8,185 nucleotides of DNA from Acidobacteriota bacterium (GTDB taxonomy: Bacteria; Acidobacteriota; Terriglobia; Terriglobales; Acidobacteriaceae). The position numbers and the translations under genes were made by a program. Every line of letters begins with the position of its first letter. Positions within the stretch are counted from its first letter, which is position 1. The notes beneath the pieces were generated by a model, which searched no databases, had not been told where the DNA came from, and worked only from the letters and a program-made list of their open reading frames with translations. Positions 6,233 to 8,185 of the stretch are shown one piece after another. The DNA lies in assembly GCA_019510535.1 (NCBI GenBank), contig JAEKKE010000386.1, positions 1-8,185 on the forward strand, given 5' to 3'.

Positions 6233-6253
6233 AGCAACAGGGAAAATGCTCTA
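6233..6253. repeat. 21-nt repeat, copy 2
   Basis: This copy matches 215-235 at 19 of 21 positions. It covers the stop codon of the neighbouring - strand gene (6251-6253), so the last codon of that gene is part of the repeat. This suggests the repeat inserted or recombined at the gene's 3' end. Confidence 0.5.
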
Positions 6254-7216
6254 CTTCTGGTTATTGGACGCTCGCCGCAGCGCATCGAGAGAGATGGTGG
6301 AGGTAAGGACCGCGCGTTCCTTCTTTTGCTCGATTTTGGCGTTCGCCAGGGCTTCCAGGAGCACCGTGTCTTCAGCCGATCGGGCCTGGTTCAATTCAAA
6401 ACCACGAAAGAGCGTCAGCAGCATGTTCATATTGCCCGCATCGCGGGACGCTGCCTGTTCGTTCGCTGCGATCTCTTCCACGCGCAGGCGCAGCGAACTG
6501 ACAAAACGCGCCGAGGCGACGAAGGTCGCGTCTTGTGGCAGAGGAAGCTGTACGCCGCTAATGCTCATATTGCCGCTCTCGGTCAAAGGCAGGCCGATCT
6601 GACCGATGCCCCAGGCAAACGAGAGCAGTGGAACGGAACTGTAATGCTCGCCCAGAAGCGAGGAGCCGGAGAAGGGTGAGGCCGAGGCACGGTAGCGATC
6701 GAGGATGGAGTGGATCTGCTCAGCCGTTGGCATATTGGAGGCAGCCACCATGTCGTAGCCGAGAGTGGTGACCCGCAGCTTGCGATTCTCAATCGGCACG
6801 GTGAAGATCTCGTGGCCGGCATAGTTCTCCGTCGAACTTGAAATGGAACGCAGATAGTCGCTCAATCGCTTGCCGTCGAAGCGCCCCTCGAAGACCTCTG
6901 AGTAGGCCACCGGGCCGTTGGGACCGGTGGGATTATCCATGCGGTGCAGCGAGAAGGCCACAGCATCGAGGTCGCGCTCGAAGAGAAAACCGGTCGCATC
7001 GATGAACTTCTGATAGTCCGGCGTGCGTGTAATGGCCTTCTGGTCCAGCTTCGTGATCAGGCGAATGGGCTTCAGGTTGAGGTAAAGAATACCGTCGGAC
7101 TCCGGCAGCAACCGCGCCACCTCAGGCGGAGCGCTCTTGCGCAGAAGAATGGCAACCACCAGCGCTCCAAGCAGCGCCAGGGCGATCAGCAGCGAGTACC
7201 GCGTGCGTTTTCGCAT
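6251..7216 (-). CDS. Membrane-anchored protein of unknown function
   Basis: I do not recognise a named family. The 321-residue product begins with basic MRKRTR and one hydrophobic segment at about 8-25, so it is probably anchored in the inner membrane with the rest in the periplasm. After the anchor comes PPEVARLLPESDGILYLNL (30-48), a pattern seen in uncharacterised exported proteins that start with a 'LLP.D...Y.NL' strand. The remainder looks like alternating strands and helices, with a helical C-terminal third (about 240-300) rich in Ala, Glu and Lys. I see no catalytic motif, lipobox or metal site. No ribosome binding site is visible before the ATG. It lies 72 bases upstream of msrQ on the same strand and may share its transcript. 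The stop codon is inside a repeat shared with 215-235. Confidence 0.78.
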   Translation of the reverse strand: MRKRTRYSLLIALALLGALVVAILLRKSAPPEVARLLPESDGILYLNLKPIRLITKLDQKAITRTPDYQKFIDATGFLFERDLDAVAFSLHRMDNPTGPNGPVAYSEVFEGRFDGKRLSDYLRSISSSTENYAGHEIFTVPIENRKLRVTTLGYDMVAASNMPTAEQIHSILDRYRASASPFSGSSLLGEHYSSVPLLSFAWGIGQIGLPLTESGNMSISGVQLPLPQDATFVASARFVSSLRLRVEEIAANEQAASRDAGNMNMLLTLFRGFELNQARSAEDTVLLEALANAKIEQKKERAVLTSTISLDALRRASNNQK

Positions 7217-7261
7217 GCGTATTGATTGTGCGGGTTTCGCAGGGATCGAGCAAGCTCGACC

Positions 7262-7336
7262 ATTGAATGATTAAAGAATTGAATGATTGAATGATCGCCG
7301 TGGCGCATTCAATTATTCAATGATTCCATTATTCAA
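7262..7336. repeat. AT-rich palindromic repeat between genes
   Basis: The spacer between the two - strand genes is built from copies of an ATTGAATGATT-like unit. The core pairs 7278-7293 with 7306-7321 over 16 bp, with one G/T wobble, topped by CGCC/GGCG at 7296-7299 and 7302-7305. An outer pair, 7262-7271 with 7327-7336, repeats the same sequence with the same wobble. The AT-richness contrasts sharply with the surrounding GC-rich DNA. It could end the upstream transcript or act as a protein-binding palindrome; the sequence does not decide this. Confidence 0.55.
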
Positions 7337-7342
7337 TTCCCT

Positions 7343-8185
7343 TCATCTTCCAATGGCAAATGTATAGATCTTCCCCGCATTCGCCATGCCCCGTTGATTC
7401 ACATTGCCCGGGGGTAGAACGCCGTACTCGCCTGGCTCAAGATCTGGGACCTCGTAGGCGTACATGTTCTTTCCAATCTTGCGCGGCTGGAAGGAGACGG
7501 AGTCGCGCTCGGCGCCGGTCTCGGAGTGAAAGACATTGCCGGTTTCGGTGCGGAACTCGCGGTTGTCGGCGTGCTGGCGGAAGCGCAGCAGCAGGTATTC
7601 TTCCGGCTGCGTACCGCCCGGTGTGTAGATCAGGATCTGGTCTCCGGCGCGCATATTGAGCTTTGCGCTCGAGCCCTTCACATGGCCATTCATGTCTTTC
7701 TTGATGATGCCGTTGGTGAGGGTCGACTTCAGGGCTCCGCCCTGGCGGAAGTTCACCAACTCGATGGGCATCGGCTGCCAGTCCTGCGTCTCGCGCAGTT
7801 TGTAATAGACGCCGATATCGTCCACCTGTGATGAAGCGGGCGGCAGGTCGATCGGCTTCTCGGTGTGAGTTGTCATGCCGGAGTTTTTGGCAAGCATGGC
7901 GGAGATCACCGTCTGGGAGACGCCGCCTTCTTTCAGGGCGATGAGATCGTCGGGGCCGGTAGCGTAGCTTCCAGGCTGTGTCCGCACCGTCTGCGCAATG
8001 AGGTCTTCATCCAGCCCAGCCTTCGCCATGCGGATAATGGCATCGTTGGTCAGCGTCTTCTGTTCTTTCGGGGCGCCGACGTTCGGGGACGCGGGCCCCT
8101 CCTGCTGTGTGCCGGTAACGTCCTGCGCCGGGCTCACGGAGAACGGAAGGATCAGCAGCGTACCAAGGGCTAGAGAACGAAGCAT
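7343..8185 (-). CDS. Secreted protein with short helical module, function unknown
   Basis: The 280-residue product carries a clear Sec signal peptide (hydrophobic 5-17, likely cleavage after A20 in SVSPA). A Gln/Pro-rich linker follows to about 43. Residues 44-100 form a helical module beginning LTNDAIIRMAKAGLDEDLI and ending SQTVISAMLAK; I associate this module with many exported acidobacterial proteins, where its role is unknown. The C-terminal part (about 123-280) looks mostly beta-stranded, ending in EPGEYGVLPPGN and KIYTFAIGR, which suggests an immunoglobulin-like or sandwich fold; this is a guess. The ATG is the last codon of the window, so the promoter and ribosome binding site are not visible, but the signal peptide right after it supports a complete gene. 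No enzyme motif was seen. Confidence 0.8.
   Translation of the reverse strand: MLRSLALGTLLILPFSVSPAQDVTGTQQEGPASPNVGAPKEQKTLTNDAIIRMAKAGLDEDLIAQTVRTQPGSYATGPDDLIALKEGGVSQTVISAMLAKNSGMTTHTEKPIDLPPASSQVDDIGVYYKLRETQDWQPMPIELVNFRQGGALKSTLTNGIIKKDMNGHVKGSSAKLNMRAGDQILIYTPGGTQPEEYLLLRFRQHADNREFRTETGNVFHSETGAERDSVSFQPRKIGKNMYAYEVPDLEPGEYGVLPPGNVNQRGMANAGKIYTFAIGR

Noticed and set aside
4838..6679. 613-codon open frame on the + strand
   Set aside because: It lies opposite the DUF1800, msrQ and anchored-protein genes, is rich in Arg, Gln and His, and shows no domain; it is a GC-rich shadow.

Overview
The window reads as a high-GC chromosomal segment of a soil bacterium, most likely an acidobacterium of the Terriglobia/Acidobacteriaceae type (Terriglobus, Granulicella, Edaphobacter and relatives). 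The grounds are gene content and style: a secreted DUF1800 protein, a secreted protein with a short helical module I associate with acidobacterial exported proteins, an anchored orphan protein, and intergenic spaces full of short hairpin repeats. This placement rests on recognition, not on a search.

Left part (1-1367): a rhomboid intramembrane serine protease gene on the + strand lies between two repeat-rich spacers. The left spacer holds a hairpin element, a nested inverted repeat and a 21-nt unit that recurs at 6233-6253. The right spacer holds a second copy of the hairpin element and a three-hairpin block.

Centre (1368-3139): a small peptide-modification cassette. On the - strand a PqqD-like protein (B1, the leader-peptide recognition element) overlaps by four bases with a lasso-peptide-type B2 leader peptidase. 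Divergent from them on the + strand is an HPr-kinase-like P-loop protein of the kind found in some lasso-peptide clusters. No asparagine-synthetase-like cyclase (the C enzyme) and no convincing precursor peptide is present, and both flanks are unrelated genes. The cassette is therefore either a relic, an in-trans helper, or a non-lasso peptide-processing and phosphorylation system. This is the most interesting part of the window.

Right part (3164-8185): four genes all on the - strand. In transcription order they are a secreted protein with a helical module (8185-7343), a membrane-anchored protein of unknown function (7216-6251), MsrQ, the haem-binding membrane subunit of the periplasmic methionine sulfoxide reductase (6178-5393), and a large exported DUF1800 protein (5326-3164). 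MsrP, the usual partner of MsrQ, is not in the window. An AT-rich palindromic repeat separates the first two genes, and a 9-bp hairpin sits just before the msrQ start. The DUF1800 gene converges on the kinase gene with 24 bases between stop codons and no obvious terminator.

No tRNA, rRNA, insertion sequence, CRISPR array or phage gene was seen.
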